DNA of 35,184 bases, taken from positions 1 to 35,184 of the forward strand of contig JAJDNS010000056.1 of the NCBI GenBank assembly GCA_022340585.1. The letters are read 5' to 3'. The position numbers were made by a program, and so were the translations under genes. The notes below the pieces were generated by a model. That model saw nothing but the letters and a program-made list of their open reading frames with translations, had not been told where the DNA came from and did no database searches. Positions 1 to 8,160 of this stretch are shown in pieces (the stretch's first letter is position 1; every line of letters begins with the position of its first letter). This stretch comes from Acidobacteriota bacterium. Its GTDB lineage: Bacteria; Acidobacteriota; Vicinamibacteria; Fen-336.

Positions 1-876
1 CCCGTTCCCGACCGGGGGAGGCGCCGCCGCGCGCTTGTTGGTCCAGGTATTGGCGTTCCACCCGGAGCGCCGGCCGTACCAGTACCCCGAGCCGTGGAAC
101 TCCTGGGTGCCGCTCTTCGTGACCACCTGCATCTGCCCGCCGGTGGCCCGGCCATACTCCGCCTGGTACGCGTTGGTCAGGATCTTGAACTCCGCGACGG
201 CGTCGATGTTGGTCTTGGCCATGTTGCCACCGTTGTCACCGGTGTCGATGTTGGCCACTCCGTCGATCGTCATGTTGTTGGAGTTCGGCCGCTGCCCGTT
301 CACGGTGAAGGAGCTCACCTGGGCTTCCGGGGCGCGATCGTTGTTCACGGACAGCACGCCCGGCACCAGGGTCGCGAACTGGAACATCTCACGGCCGTTG
401 CTGGCCATGCTCGTGATGGCCTCGCTCTCGAGGGTGTACGAGCGCTCGCCGCTCTCCGCCTGCAGCTCGCTGACGCGGGCGACGACGCTGATGCTCTCCG
501 ACATATCGCCCACTTCCAGAGTGATGATGCCGGTGGAGAAACGGTCGTTCGCGTTGACTACCACGTTCGTACGCTCGGCGACCTTGAAGCCCTGCATGCT
601 CACCTGGAGCCGGTAGGCGTCGGGCCGGACGATCGGGAACACGAAGCGCCCCTCGGTGTCCGCGGTGGCGGTGAGCGTGTTGCCCTGCGTCTTGCTCGTG
701 AGCGTCACTGTGGCCCCGGGCAGGACACCCCCCTGGGCGTCCTCCACCGTGCCAAACACGGCCGCGCTGGTCGTCTGCGCGTGAAGGGGAGTCCCGCTTG
801 CCAGCAAGGCGAGCCCGACCAGGGCCACCAAGCCGGCAAGGCGAGATCTCCGGTTGATCCTACGGATCAAGACCAT
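1..876 (-). CDS. TonB-dependent receptor, N-terminal part (Oar-like, carboxypeptidase-regulatory domain plus plug)
   Basis: Outer-membrane receptor of the kind that Acidobacteriota carry in large numbers, expected to import oligosaccharides or other large ligands using TonB energy. Reading leftward from the ATG at 876, 292 residues are visible before the window edge cuts the gene. A Sec signal peptide ends near residue 34 (LHAQ). A Cna-B/carboxypeptidase-regulatory domain follows (about 37-120; motifs GTVEDAQGGVLPGATVTL and GRFVFPIV), then the plug (about 130-270) with the family hallmarks VNGQRPNSNNMTIDGV, AEYGRATGG and VTKSGT. The beta-barrel lies outside the window. The start is supported by GAGGAGG seven to eight bases upstream. 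The gene is divergent from the ROK regulator at 1440, which may control it. The substrate cannot be read from this part. Confidence 0.9.
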   Translation of the reverse strand, partial: MVLIRRINRRSRLAGLVALVGLALLASGTPLHAQTTSAAVFGTVEDAQGGVLPGATVTLTSKTQGNTLTATADTEGRFVFPIVRPDAYRLQVSMQGFKVAERTNVVVNANDRFSTGIITLEVGDMSESISVVARVSELQAESGERSYTLESEAITSMASNGREMFQFATLVPGVLSVNNDRAPEAQVSSFTVNGQRPNSNNMTIDGVANIDTGDNGGNMAKTNIDAVAEFKILTNAYQAEYGRATGGQMQVVTKSGTQEFHGSGYWYGRRSGWNANTWTNKRAAAPPPVGNG

Positions 877-1209
877 GTTCGCCCTCCTCATTCTCACTAA
901 AATGCGGGGGCGCTGTACTTGATCATCAGACCCGCCCCCTCGTCCGATGTGAAAAAGTGTAGCAAGTCTCGTACCGGCGCCCCTCTCCCACCGAGCAAGG
1001 CGGGTTCGCAGCCCGTAACTCTTTTCTCTAATGTTAGTTAGTTCCCTTTCCCGGCCTGGGAGTTGACAAAGCCCCCGGGTGACGGGCGACCCCTCAATCC
1101 AACGGGATGGATCGGAAATCGTTCAGCTGGATTCGGCGGCCACTGCTCTCGCTCATTCCCAGGCGTGGCGGGGCAGGCTAACTCGCGTCTTGTCAACGGG
1201 AAACAGGGG

Positions 1210-1232
1210 CCATTCTGTTTGACCCAGAATGG
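1210..1232. repeat. Perfect inverted repeat, candidate operator
   Basis: CCATTCTG and CAGAATGG are perfect 8-bp arms separated by seven bases (TTTGACC). There is no T-run after it, so it does not look like an intrinsic terminator. Its place between two divergent genes, one encoding a DNA-binding ROK protein, suggests an operator. That role is inference. Confidence 0.4.
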
Positions 1233-1423
1233 GACCAACCCTGCATTCTCCCTCAAGATCAGGGTGCTGCCGGCCCCTGAAGCAGGGCCGAGAATCCCAA
1301 TCTGCCCACGGGAGCGTTCGCGGGTTCTGCCCTTCCGATCCCTCGCGAGGCACGATTGAACCATGAGGGGCCAATAGATGCTTCGTACCTTCGCTCATGG
1401 CCGTTCTTGACACGGGAGCAGGC

Positions 1424-1432
1424 TACAATAAT
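1424..1432 (+). promoter_or_regulatory. -10-like element just before the ROK gene
   Basis: TACAATAAT contains two overlapping -10 candidates: TACAAT (1424-1429) and AATAAT (1427-1432). The second ends seven bases before the GTG at 1440, which would place the transcript start at or next to that codon. A TTGACA at 1407-1412 is only 11 to 14 bases away, too close for a standard -35. Confidence 0.4.
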
Positions 1433-1439
1433 TGACCCC

Positions 1440-2654
1440 GTGCGACGGATCAGCCCCACCACGTTTCGTGTCGCCCGACGCGGGACATCCCGCGAGATCA
1501 ACCGGCAGATCGCGTTGAACCTCATTCGCGAAAGGCAGCCGGTTTCGAGGGCCGAGCTCGCACGGCAGATGGGCGTGCGCCGGGGCGCGGTGAGCCGGCT
1601 CGTGGAGGAACTGCTCGACACGGGACTCGTCTTCGAGGGGGCCAAGGGCGAGAGCCCGCGGGGGCGGAAGCCCCGACAGCTGTACATCGAGACCCGCCGC
1701 CGGTGCGTGGTGGCGGTGGACGTGACCTTCAGCCACACCGTCATCATGGTGACGGACATCCTTGGATACCCCCTGTTGGAGGTGTCGGAGATCCCGGCGC
1801 AGTCCCAACCCCGGCGCCACGTGAGAGAGCTGGCCCGCGCCATCGGTCGCCTCCTGGTGGAGCGCCCGGACGTCGGCGAATGCGTGGGCATCGGGGTGGC
1901 GGTGTCGGGCCTGGTGGACCTGGAGGGTGGTCGCCTCAAGTACGCCCCAACCCTCGGCTGGCACGACGTCGACCTCCTCGAACCCCTGAAGGCCGCCACC
2001 GGCCTGCCCGTGCAGGTCGAGAATTCCTGCAAGGCCTGCGTGCTCGCGCAGGTGTGGGCAGTGCGGGGGGAGCCGCCGCCCGACGGACCGGTTGCCTTCG
2101 TCAACGTCTCGGATGGCGTCGGCGTCGGGATCGCGGTCGACGGGACGCTGCTCCGTGGCGCCCACAACGCGGCCGGCGAGTTCGGGCATGTCCCGCTCAA
2201 CCTGGAGGGTCCCCGGTGCTCCTGTGGGCAGAAGGGGTGCTGGGAGACCTACGTCTCGAAGCGGGCGGTCGTCGCCCGGTATCGCGGCACGGATCCCTCC
2301 TGGCCGCAGTCGGTTCAGGCGACGTCCCCCACTGTGGAGGACATCATCGCGCGCGCCCGCGAGGGCGAGACGCGGGCGCTGGAGACTCTGCGGGAGACGG
2401 GCGACTTCCTGGGTCGGGGGTTTGCGACCATCGTCAAGGCAATCGACCCGCGCCGCATCTACGTCGGTGGTGAGATCACCGCGGCCTGGGACCTGATATC
2501 GGCGACGGTGCTGGATTCGATGCGGCAGGACGCGGTCGTCCGCAACTGCGGCGAGACCGTGATCCGCATCGTCTCCCTCGGGGAGCACCCCCGGCTGCGC
2601 GGCGCCGCCGCTCTCATCAGCGTGCCCGCGTTCGCCGCCCCCGCCATCTCCTGA
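1440..2654 (+). CDS. ROK-family transcriptional regulator (sugar-sensing repressor type)
   Basis: Cytoplasmic DNA-binding regulator of the NagC/XylR type, 404 residues. A winged HTH occupies about residues 18-70 (QPVSRAELARQMGVRRGAVS). The ROK sugar-binding fold follows, with the glycine-rich stretch DGVGVGIAVDGTLLRG (225-240), AGEFGH (245-250) and the zinc motif CSCGQKGCWET (Cys260, Cys262, Cys267, with His250). The catalytic Asp of ROK kinases, normally in an END motif, is replaced by Ser (ENS, 194-196), so it should sense sugar without phosphorylating it. An in-frame TTG at 1356 would add 28 residues, but the GTG at 1440 follows a -10-like element directly and begins where the homologous fold begins, so it is preferred. 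Divergent from the TonB receptor, its likely target. Confidence 0.88.
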   Translation: MRRISPTTFRVARRGTSREINRQIALNLIRERQPVSRAELARQMGVRRGAVSRLVEELLDTGLVFEGAKGESPRGRKPRQLYIETRRRCVVAVDVTFSHTVIMVTDILGYPLLEVSEIPAQSQPRRHVRELARAIGRLLVERPDVGECVGIGVAVSGLVDLEGGRLKYAPTLGWHDVDLLEPLKAATGLPVQVENSCKACVLAQVWAVRGEPPPDGPVAFVNVSDGVGVGIAVDGTLLRGAHNAAGEFGHVPLNLEGPRCSCGQKGCWETYVSKRAVVARYRGTDPSWPQSVQATSPTVEDIIARAREGETRALETLRETGDFLGRGFATIVKAIDPRRIYVGGEITAAWDLISATVLDSMRQDAVVRNCGETVIRIVSLGEHPRLRGAAALISVPAFAAPAIS

Positions 2655-2668
2655 AGGGGTCCACCGAT

Positions 2669-3904
2669 CTAGTCTTCCGTGCCCCGCACCCCGATCGTCC
2701 GCGCCTTCTCCTCCTGGATGAGTCTGTTGTAGACCTCCAGGTGCTCTCCGGCCTTCTCGGCGTTCCCGCTACGCTGGTAGGCGAGTGCGAGCTGGTACCG
2801 CGCCATGGCCGAGCTGGGGAGCTGCTCGACGACCCGGGTGAGGTGCTGGATCGCCTGCTCGTACCGCCCGGTCCGGACCTCGAGCATCCCGGAGACGAGG
2901 TTCTGCTCGAGATCGTTCGGATCCAACGCCGCTGCCTTCTGGAGCCAGGACCGGCAGAGCTCGTCCTCTCCCTTCATGTAGGACAGGTGCGCGAGCTTGG
3001 CCATGCAGCGGGCGCAGCGCGGGTCGCGCTCGAGCTCCCGCTCGAGCTGTGCTTGCGCCTGGTCGGTATGCTTCTGCTCGAGGAGCACCGCACCGAGGTA
3101 GTAGCTGGCCGACGGGTAGCCCGGGTTTCGCCGGAGCACCTGCTCAAGCTCCTCCCGGGCCTGGTCCAGCTTCCCGGACGAGTACAGGGAGACGCCGAGT
3201 CGCAGGCGCGCCTCGAGGTTGCCGGGCTCGTGCTTCGTGACCTCCGCGTAGGCCTGGGAGGCCAGGGAGTACTCCTGCAGCTCGAAGAGGCAGTCCGCCG
3301 CCGCCACCATCAGCGGCGAGTCGAGGGGCGGGAAGCCGTATCCGTCGGCCTGCTGAAGGAGGCGCAGGGCCTCGTCCTTCTGCCCGAGGCGGGCGGTCAG
3401 CAGGCCCTGGATGAACAAGACCTCGGCCACTCGCCGCTTGAGCTCCTCGTCTTCCGCGGGGGTCAGGGTCCGGCTGGAGGCGGCCTGGATTTCTTCCTGT
3501 ACGCGCCTCGCGACCCGGCTCCACTGCGTACGCGCCTCGGGGAAGCGTCGACGCCCGAGGAGGCAGTAGGTCGTGTCGAGGGCGAAGCGCTCGTCGGCGC
3601 CGAGCTCCGGGTCCAGCCGGCTGAGGAGCGTGCCCGCCGCTGCCTCGCTTCCGGTGGCCAGGTACGAGTCGAGGAGCGCGATCTGGACGTCGTGGCGCTT
3701 CGGGAGCCGGGGGGCAGCGGCCTCGAGCAGGCCCTGGGCCTCCGGGCTTGCGTTGTCGCGCTGGTAGAGCGCGAGGCCCAGCGCGCTCGCCACCTGGGGG
3801 TCGTCCGGGCGCGACCGGTGGGCGGCCCGCAGACGGGAAAGATCGTCGCCCGCCGCTTGCGTGGACAGGCTGGTCGAGAGGAGCAGAATCGCAGCTGCCA
3901 TCAT
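2669..3904 (-). CDS. Secreted TPR-repeat protein
   Basis: A 411-residue protein made almost wholly of tetratricopeptide repeats, which bind partner proteins and carry no catalysis of their own. A short signal peptide opens it (MMAAAILLLSTSLSTQAAGD), pointing to the periplasm or outer surface. Clear TPR units are visible, for example LEARLRLGVSLYSSGKLDQA, PSASYYLGAVLLEQKHTDQA and SAMARYQLALAYQRSGNAEKA, with helical spacer sequence between. The start codon overlaps the stop of the CRTAC1 gene upstream as ATGA (3904-3901), so the two are probably translationally coupled and made in fixed ratio. The ATG at 3901 in the same frame is an alternative. Its 3' end lies 14 bp from the end of the convergent ROK gene, and no terminator hairpin is visible there. 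Confidence 0.85.
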   Translation of the reverse strand: MMAAAILLLSTSLSTQAAGDDLSRLRAAHRSRPDDPQVASALGLALYQRDNASPEAQGLLEAAAPRLPKRHDVQIALLDSYLATGSEAAAGTLLSRLDPELGADERFALDTTYCLLGRRRFPEARTQWSRVARRVQEEIQAASSRTLTPAEDEELKRRVAEVLFIQGLLTARLGQKDEALRLLQQADGYGFPPLDSPLMVAAADCLFELQEYSLASQAYAEVTKHEPGNLEARLRLGVSLYSSGKLDQAREELEQVLRRNPGYPSASYYLGAVLLEQKHTDQAQAQLERELERDPRCARCMAKLAHLSYMKGEDELCRSWLQKAAALDPNDLEQNLVSGMLEVRTGRYEQAIQHLTRVVEQLPSSAMARYQLALAYQRSGNAEKAGEHLEVYNRLIQEEKARTIGVRGTED

Positions 3905-5604
3905 GGCGACGCCTCCTCCACGACGTGCAGGACCTGGTTGATTGCTGGGCGCTCGATGTGTTGCATGATCCCGCTCGGCCACGCGATCTCGATGGAGACG
4001 ATGCCGTCTTCCGGGCCGAGGCCGAAGTGCACGCGCTTGTCGCTGGCGGAGTAGATCCCGTTCGCGGTCGTCACGTGCTCGTAGAGAGTGCGACCCGAGG
4101 GAAGCACCAGGCGCACGCGGGCACCGATGCCGTCCCGGTTGCTGCGGGTGCCCTCGAGATCCAGCAGGATCCAGTTGTGCTGCGGCCCGCCCCTCCTCAC
4201 GAACAGGGCCGCCGGTCCGTTCAGCTGGGAGACGGCGACCTCGAGGACGCCGTCGTTGTCGAGGTCGGCCACCGCCACCCCGCGCCACGCGCCGGCCACC
4301 TGGAGGTCGTCGCCCACCCGCTCGGAGAGATCCTCTATCTTGCCGTCGCCGGTGTTCCGGTAGAGGAAGCACGGCTCCTCGTAGCGGGAGGAGGGGTTGT
4401 AGAGCTCGACGTTGTCGACCACGTGCGAGCCGGCGACGAAGACGTCCTTCCAGCCGTCGTTGTCGGCATCGAGGAACTTGACGCTCCACCCGCTGTGGCT
4501 GGCGGAGGCGAGCCCCACCGCGGAGGGGAAGGTCCGGTCGAGGAAGAAGCCCTTGCCCTGGTTGATGAAGAGCCCGAAGAAGTCCCGACTGAGGTCGGTG
4601 AAGAAGAGGTCGGGCCAGCCGTCGCCATCGAAGTCCTTCAGGTCGCAACCCATGCCGGAGACCATGGCGCCGCTCTCGTTGACCGCCACCCCGGCCTCGA
4701 ACGCCACCTCCGACAGGGTCCCGTCGGCCTCGTTGCGGTAGAGGAAGTGGGGAACCCGGTCGTTGGTGACGAAGATGTCCATGCGGCCGTCGAGGTTGTA
4801 GTCGGCCACCGCCACGCCCATTCCCTTCCCGAGGTACCGGCTCAGGCCGACCTCCTCGGAGACGTCGGTGAACGTCCCCTGGCCGTCGTTGCGGAAGAGC
4901 ACGTTGGGGAGCGGCTCGAAGACGTCGGGATCACAGTAGATGCGGTGGCCGGGCTTCTCCCAGCCGCAGTAGTCGTGCGCGTTCTCGGCGAAGGTCCACT
5001 TGAAATAGTGGGTGACGAAGAGGTCCAGGTCGCCGTCGTTGTCGTAGTCCAGCCAGGCCGCGCTCGCCTTCAGGGGGTGCCGCGGCATGGCGACACCCGC
5101 CTTGTCGGTCACGTCGGTGAACCGACCATTGCCCTCGTTGTGGTAGAGGACGTTGTCGCCGTAGTTCGTCACGAGGACGTCCACGTAGCCGTCGTTGTCG
5201 TAGTCGCCGACGGCGACGCCCTGCGGATACCCCACGACTCCGGCGCCGCTCAGGCCCGACTCGAGGGTGGTGTCGACGAACCGTCCGTCGCCGGTGTTCC
5301 GGAAGAGGCGGTTGAAGGTGGCAGGGTCGCTGCGGAGATGCCCCGGGGACGGAGCGCCGTTGAGGAAGAAGAGATCCACCCAGCCGTCGTCGTCGTAGTC
5401 GAGGGCGGCGACGGCCCCCCCGAGGGTCTCGAAGGGGTACTTCTTCTCGGTCGCGAAGTTGTTCTGGCGGAAGCGCAGGCCGCGCCCCTCGGCCTCGTTG
5501 GCCAGAACGAAGGGCGGAGCCGGCTCGGCTCCCGCGACGGGGAAGACCGAGAGGAGCGCGACGAGGCCGAGACCGACCCGGTTTCGGTTGGGATACGTCG
5601 GCAC
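3901..5604 (-). CDS. CRTAC1-type FG-GAP repeat protein with ASPIC/UnbV domain
   Basis: Exported beta-propeller protein of 567 residues. After a signal peptide (residues about 8-27) come repeated calcium-binding FG-GAP/VCBS blades with the DxDxDGxxD pattern, from about residue 65 (LDYDDDGWVDLFFLNG) to 460. An ASPIC/UnbV domain follows at about 490-550 (GIGARVRLVLPSG ... FGLGPEDG ... IAWPSG). Such proteins are extracellular; proposed roles are adhesion or protein-protein binding, and no reaction is established. GGGAGG at 5615-5610 abuts the GTG at 5610 and is correctly spaced for the GTG at 5604, so the latter is chosen; starting at 5610 adds two residues. It sits 50 bp after the VWA gene and overlaps the TPR gene by ATGA, making a probable three-gene operon. 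Confidence 0.9.
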   Translation of the reverse strand: MPTYPNRNRVGLGLVALLSVFPVAGAEPAPPFVLANEAEGRGLRFRQNNFATEKKYPFETLGGAVAALDYDDDGWVDLFFLNGAPSPGHLRSDPATFNRLFRNTGDGRFVDTTLESGLSGAGVVGYPQGVAVGDYDNDGYVDVLVTNYGDNVLYHNEGNGRFTDVTDKAGVAMPRHPLKASAAWLDYDNDGDLDLFVTHYFKWTFAENAHDYCGWEKPGHRIYCDPDVFEPLPNVLFRNDGQGTFTDVSEEVGLSRYLGKGMGVAVADYNLDGRMDIFVTNDRVPHFLYRNEADGTLSEVAFEAGVAVNESGAMVSGMGCDLKDFDGDGWPDLFFTDLSRDFFGLFINQGKGFFLDRTFPSAVGLASASHSGWSVKFLDADNDGWKDVFVAGSHVVDNVELYNPSSRYEEPCFLYRNTGDGKIEDLSERVGDDLQVAGAWRGVAVADLDNDGVLEVAVSQLNGPAALFVRRGGPQHNWILLDLEGTRSNRDGIGARVRLVLPSGRTLYEHVTTANGIYSASDKRVHFGLGPEDGIVSIEIAWPSGIMQHIERPAINQVLHVVEEASP

Positions 5605-5654
5605 AGCCACCTCCCGGCTACGCTACCATAGGCCGGTTGAGCCTCGCGGCGGGG

Positions 5655-7832
5655 CTACTCGGCGGCGTCGCGCGCCGCCTTCGTCGGCTCCGATGCGGGC
5701 ACCACCCTGAACGGCTCGACGAGCTCGACGGTCTGGCCCGAGAGCTCGTCCCGCACCGTCATGACGATCTCGTAGTCCCCGGGCTGCGCTCCCTCGAGCG
5801 AGAACGCGGAGGTACGCGACAGGTCGCCGAGCGAGGTGGGACGGATCTCGGACAGCTCGCCGAACGTGAAGACGGTGCCGTCCGTGCGCTTGGCGAGGTA
5901 GCCCTGGGCGACGCGCGGCATCCCCGACTGCGGGTCCTTCTTTGCCCCGAAGATGTCGATCTGGCAGTAAACGGTCGAGCCCACGGGGAAGTCACGACGG
6001 ACCATGACCTCCAGACGGGCGCCGGGGGCACCCGGCACCCCCGTCTCGGTGGCGAGGGTGTCGCTCAGGACCGGGGTCGAGACCCGGAGCGTGTCGAGAG
6101 CCGGGACCTCGAACTGGTGCGTGACCGTCCCCACCTTGCCGGACCGCTTGTCGCGAACGACGATCTTGGCCTGGTAGTCACCCTCACCGAGGTCGAAGTC
6201 GCGCACGATCGGGTACCAGAACCGCTCCAGGCGCTCCCGGGTTTCCGGCTTGATGTTCATGACGACGCTCTGGTCGTAGCGGAAGAACTCACCCGTCTGG
6301 CGGTGAGCGACCACGAGGAGGAAATCGAAGTTCCCACCGAAGCGTCCGTCCGTCTCCTCGAGGTCGAGACCACGGATGTCGACCTCGATGGCGACGAGCA
6401 CGACCGCCTTGTCGAGCGCCCGCTCGGCCCCCACGTAGTGGGTCATGCGGAGGGGGATCCCGGCCTCCATCCAGGGCGAGTCGAGGGCCGCCTGAATCAC
6501 CGGGTCGACGTCCCCCCGGTGCTCGGAAGCGGAGTCGCCGGTCTGGGTGGGGGCGTAGTAGCCCTTGCGAGCGCGGACCCTCCGTCCCCGGCCGTTGGCC
6601 AGCTTGACCTCGATCTCGCGGAACTCACCGTCGCGGCTGGCGTTGGTCGGAATGTAGCCGAGGAGATAGTAGGCCTGCGTCTCGCGCCCGATCCTCTGTA
6701 TACCGCTCGCGAGGTCGTTGGTGTTGCGAACGACGAAGCCGCCGCTGGACGTCGCGGTCTCCTCCGCTCCCGCCACCGCGTCCACCGTCTCCACGAAGGC
6801 CATGCCCACGTCCATGGGGGGCAGGACGCCCCCGAACTCCGCGGTCAGCTCGGCGGGCATCCCCTCCAGGCCGCGGGAGTTGACGAAGTAGATCGCGGCG
6901 TTGGCGCGGAGGGAGGCCTCGTTGACGCGTCTGAACCAGTCCCGGTTGGGGTCGTAGATGAAGCCCTCGGAGACGAGGATCACCGACTTGCGGCCCTTCA
7001 CCCCGACGAGTCCGTTGAGCACGCGCTCGAGGGTACCGAGAGTGTTCCGGAGGCGCTCCGAGGCCTTGTAGTAGGTCTCGGCGGCGCGCTGTGTGATGTA
7101 CGGATCCTCGATCATCTCCTGTCGGAGGACGTCGCCCTCCCGCCTTCGGGCAAAGGCGGCGTTGTAGGTCTGGAAGCGCCTGAGAACGCGCGCGTAGGCC
7201 TGGGGATCGCGGTACATGTGGATTTGGAGCGCCTCCCAGTCCGAGATGCGGTCCATGGACGCCTCGGGAATGTAGCGGCCCTCGAGATGCTTGACGAGGT
7301 CGACGAGCTTGTCGCGGCCGCTCAGCATGCGGGTGCTCCACCAGGTCTCGCCCGAGGTGCTGACCAGGGAGACCCGGTCCCCCTCGCGCACGGCCTGGTT
7401 CAGGAAGCTCGCCACCGCCGCCTTCGACTGGCTGGCCTTCCAGGGCGCCATGTGGAGGTCGTCGAAGACCAGCACGAAGGTCCGCCCGCTCTGCTGGCCG
7501 ACGTTCGTGTTCACGGAAACCCGGGTGGGCGAGGGAGGCTCGGCCGGGACCTCCTCGGGCAGCTCGACGGCCTCGAACGAGACGACGTTCTGACGGACGT
7601 CGTCCTCGAAGACGGCGAAGTCCTCCTGCTTCAACCCCCGGATGGGGGTCCCCTTCTTGTCGGTGACCACCACGTCCACCACCACCTGCTCGATCTTTGC
7701 GGGAAACGTGGGGGCCTGCGCCGCCGGGGCAGCCTGGGGCTCGTCGCTGGGGGGCGGCGGGGTGTCCTGGGCCGCGAGCGCAGCAGCGGCGGCGAGGACG
7801 GCCAGCGTGAGGGCGGCTCTTGCGCAGGTCAT
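5655..7832 (-). CDS. VWFA-related acidobacterial domain protein (first paralogue)
   Basis: Exported protein of 725 residues with a Sec signal peptide (residues 1-21, ALAAQ) and a Pro/Ala-rich linker. A regulatory-type strand region (about 48-85, VTDKKGTPIRGLKQEDFAVFED) precedes a von Willebrand A-like domain (about 115-400) of the acidobacterial type (TIGR03436 style). The place of the MIDAS DxSxS motif holds DDLHM (about 124-128). The domain closes with the family hallmark YYLLGYIPTN (about 389), followed by about 310 residues of beta-rich C-terminal sequence. VWA domains mediate protein-protein or matrix binding; the ligand here is unknown. It is the first gene of a leftward set with CRTAC1 and TPR genes. 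The start is the first in-frame ATG; only a weak GGAT lies upstream. Confidence 0.88.
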   Translation of the reverse strand: MTCARAALTLAVLAAAAALAAQDTPPPPSDEPQAAPAAQAPTFPAKIEQVVVDVVVTDKKGTPIRGLKQEDFAVFEDDVRQNVVSFEAVELPEEVPAEPPSPTRVSVNTNVGQQSGRTFVLVFDDLHMAPWKASQSKAAVASFLNQAVREGDRVSLVSTSGETWWSTRMLSGRDKLVDLVKHLEGRYIPEASMDRISDWEALQIHMYRDPQAYARVLRRFQTYNAAFARRREGDVLRQEMIEDPYITQRAAETYYKASERLRNTLGTLERVLNGLVGVKGRKSVILVSEGFIYDPNRDWFRRVNEASLRANAAIYFVNSRGLEGMPAELTAEFGGVLPPMDVGMAFVETVDAVAGAEETATSSGGFVVRNTNDLASGIQRIGRETQAYYLLGYIPTNASRDGEFREIEVKLANGRGRRVRARKGYYAPTQTGDSASEHRGDVDPVIQAALDSPWMEAGIPLRMTHYVGAERALDKAVVLVAIEVDIRGLDLEETDGRFGGNFDFLLVVAHRQTGEFFRYDQSVVMNIKPETRERLERFWYPIVRDFDLGEGDYQAKIVVRDKRSGKVGTVTHQFEVPALDTLRVSTPVLSDTLATETGVPGAPGARLEVMVRRDFPVGSTVYCQIDIFGAKKDPQSGMPRVAQGYLAKRTDGTVFTFGELSEIRPTSLGDLSRTSAFSLEGAQPGDYEIVMTVRDELSGQTVELVEPFRVVPASEPTKAARDAAE

Positions 7833-8160
7833 GTTCTTGTCATCCGGGCTTGATTGTCACTCTCGCGCGCTCGGACCTCGCACCGGAAGCGCGGGATCCT
7901 GCACGTCCAAGCTCACCGTGGCCGGTCGCGCGAGCGTCCGGGTTGCCTGCCAGACGATTCGGACTCCTATCCCAAGTGTTGCTGAGGAGGGAGGTTGCGT
8001 CAAGGTACGCCTCGCGAGCACCCCACCCGTGGGCGCGTCCCCGGGCCGGGCATCTCGAGGACCGGGCGCGGCGGACGGTCGCGCGTCTACCGGTGTCGGC
8101 GTCATAATGTGGCCGGAGACCGCCCCACCGTCCGGAGGCGGTCCAGGTCGGAGGGTCTTC
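7833..8160. promoter_or_regulatory. Divergent promoter region, no gene seen
   Basis: This 328-bp stretch separates the leftward VWA operon from the rightward TPR gene. A CATAAT (8103-8108) could be the -10 of the rightward gene, giving a leader of about 46 bases that includes GGAGGG before the ATG. For the leftward gene only a weak GACAAT (7858-7853) is visible. I see no RNA gene or repeat. Confidence 0.35.

Larger units (their letters stand above)
877..1439. promoter_or_regulatory. Divergent control region between TonB receptor and ROK regulator
   Basis: No convincing gene lies here; short frames on both strands have no family resemblance and no ribosome binding site. For the leftward gene a possible -10 TACACT is at 961-956. 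For the rightward gene -10-like TACAAT/AATAAT is at 1424-1432. An AT-rich island CTAATGTTAGTTAG (1028-1041) holds a CTAA/TTAG inverted repeat. GTTGACAA (1062-1069) and its exact reverse complement TTGTCAAC (1190-1197) flank the middle. A perfect inverted repeat sits at 1210-1232. Confidence 0.5.

Noticed and set aside
1038..1364. Overlapping frames of about 100 codons on both strands before the ROK gene
   Set aside because: No ribosome binding site, no recognisable domain, and they overlap the inverted repeats of a control region.
1407..1412. TTGACA as the -35 of the ROK gene
   Set aside because: Only 11 to 14 bases from the possible -10 elements, outside the usual 16-18.
4200..5450. Repeated GTCGTCGTAGTC-like DNA words that look like a short repeat array
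   Set aside because: They encode the DxDxDG calcium loops of FG-GAP blades at irregular spacing, so this is protein repetition, not a CRISPR or DNA repeat array.
3748..7853. Long plus-strand frames opposite the VWA and CRTAC1 genes
   Set aside because: Low-complexity composition and no domain or ribosome binding site; the opposite strand holds recognisable domains.
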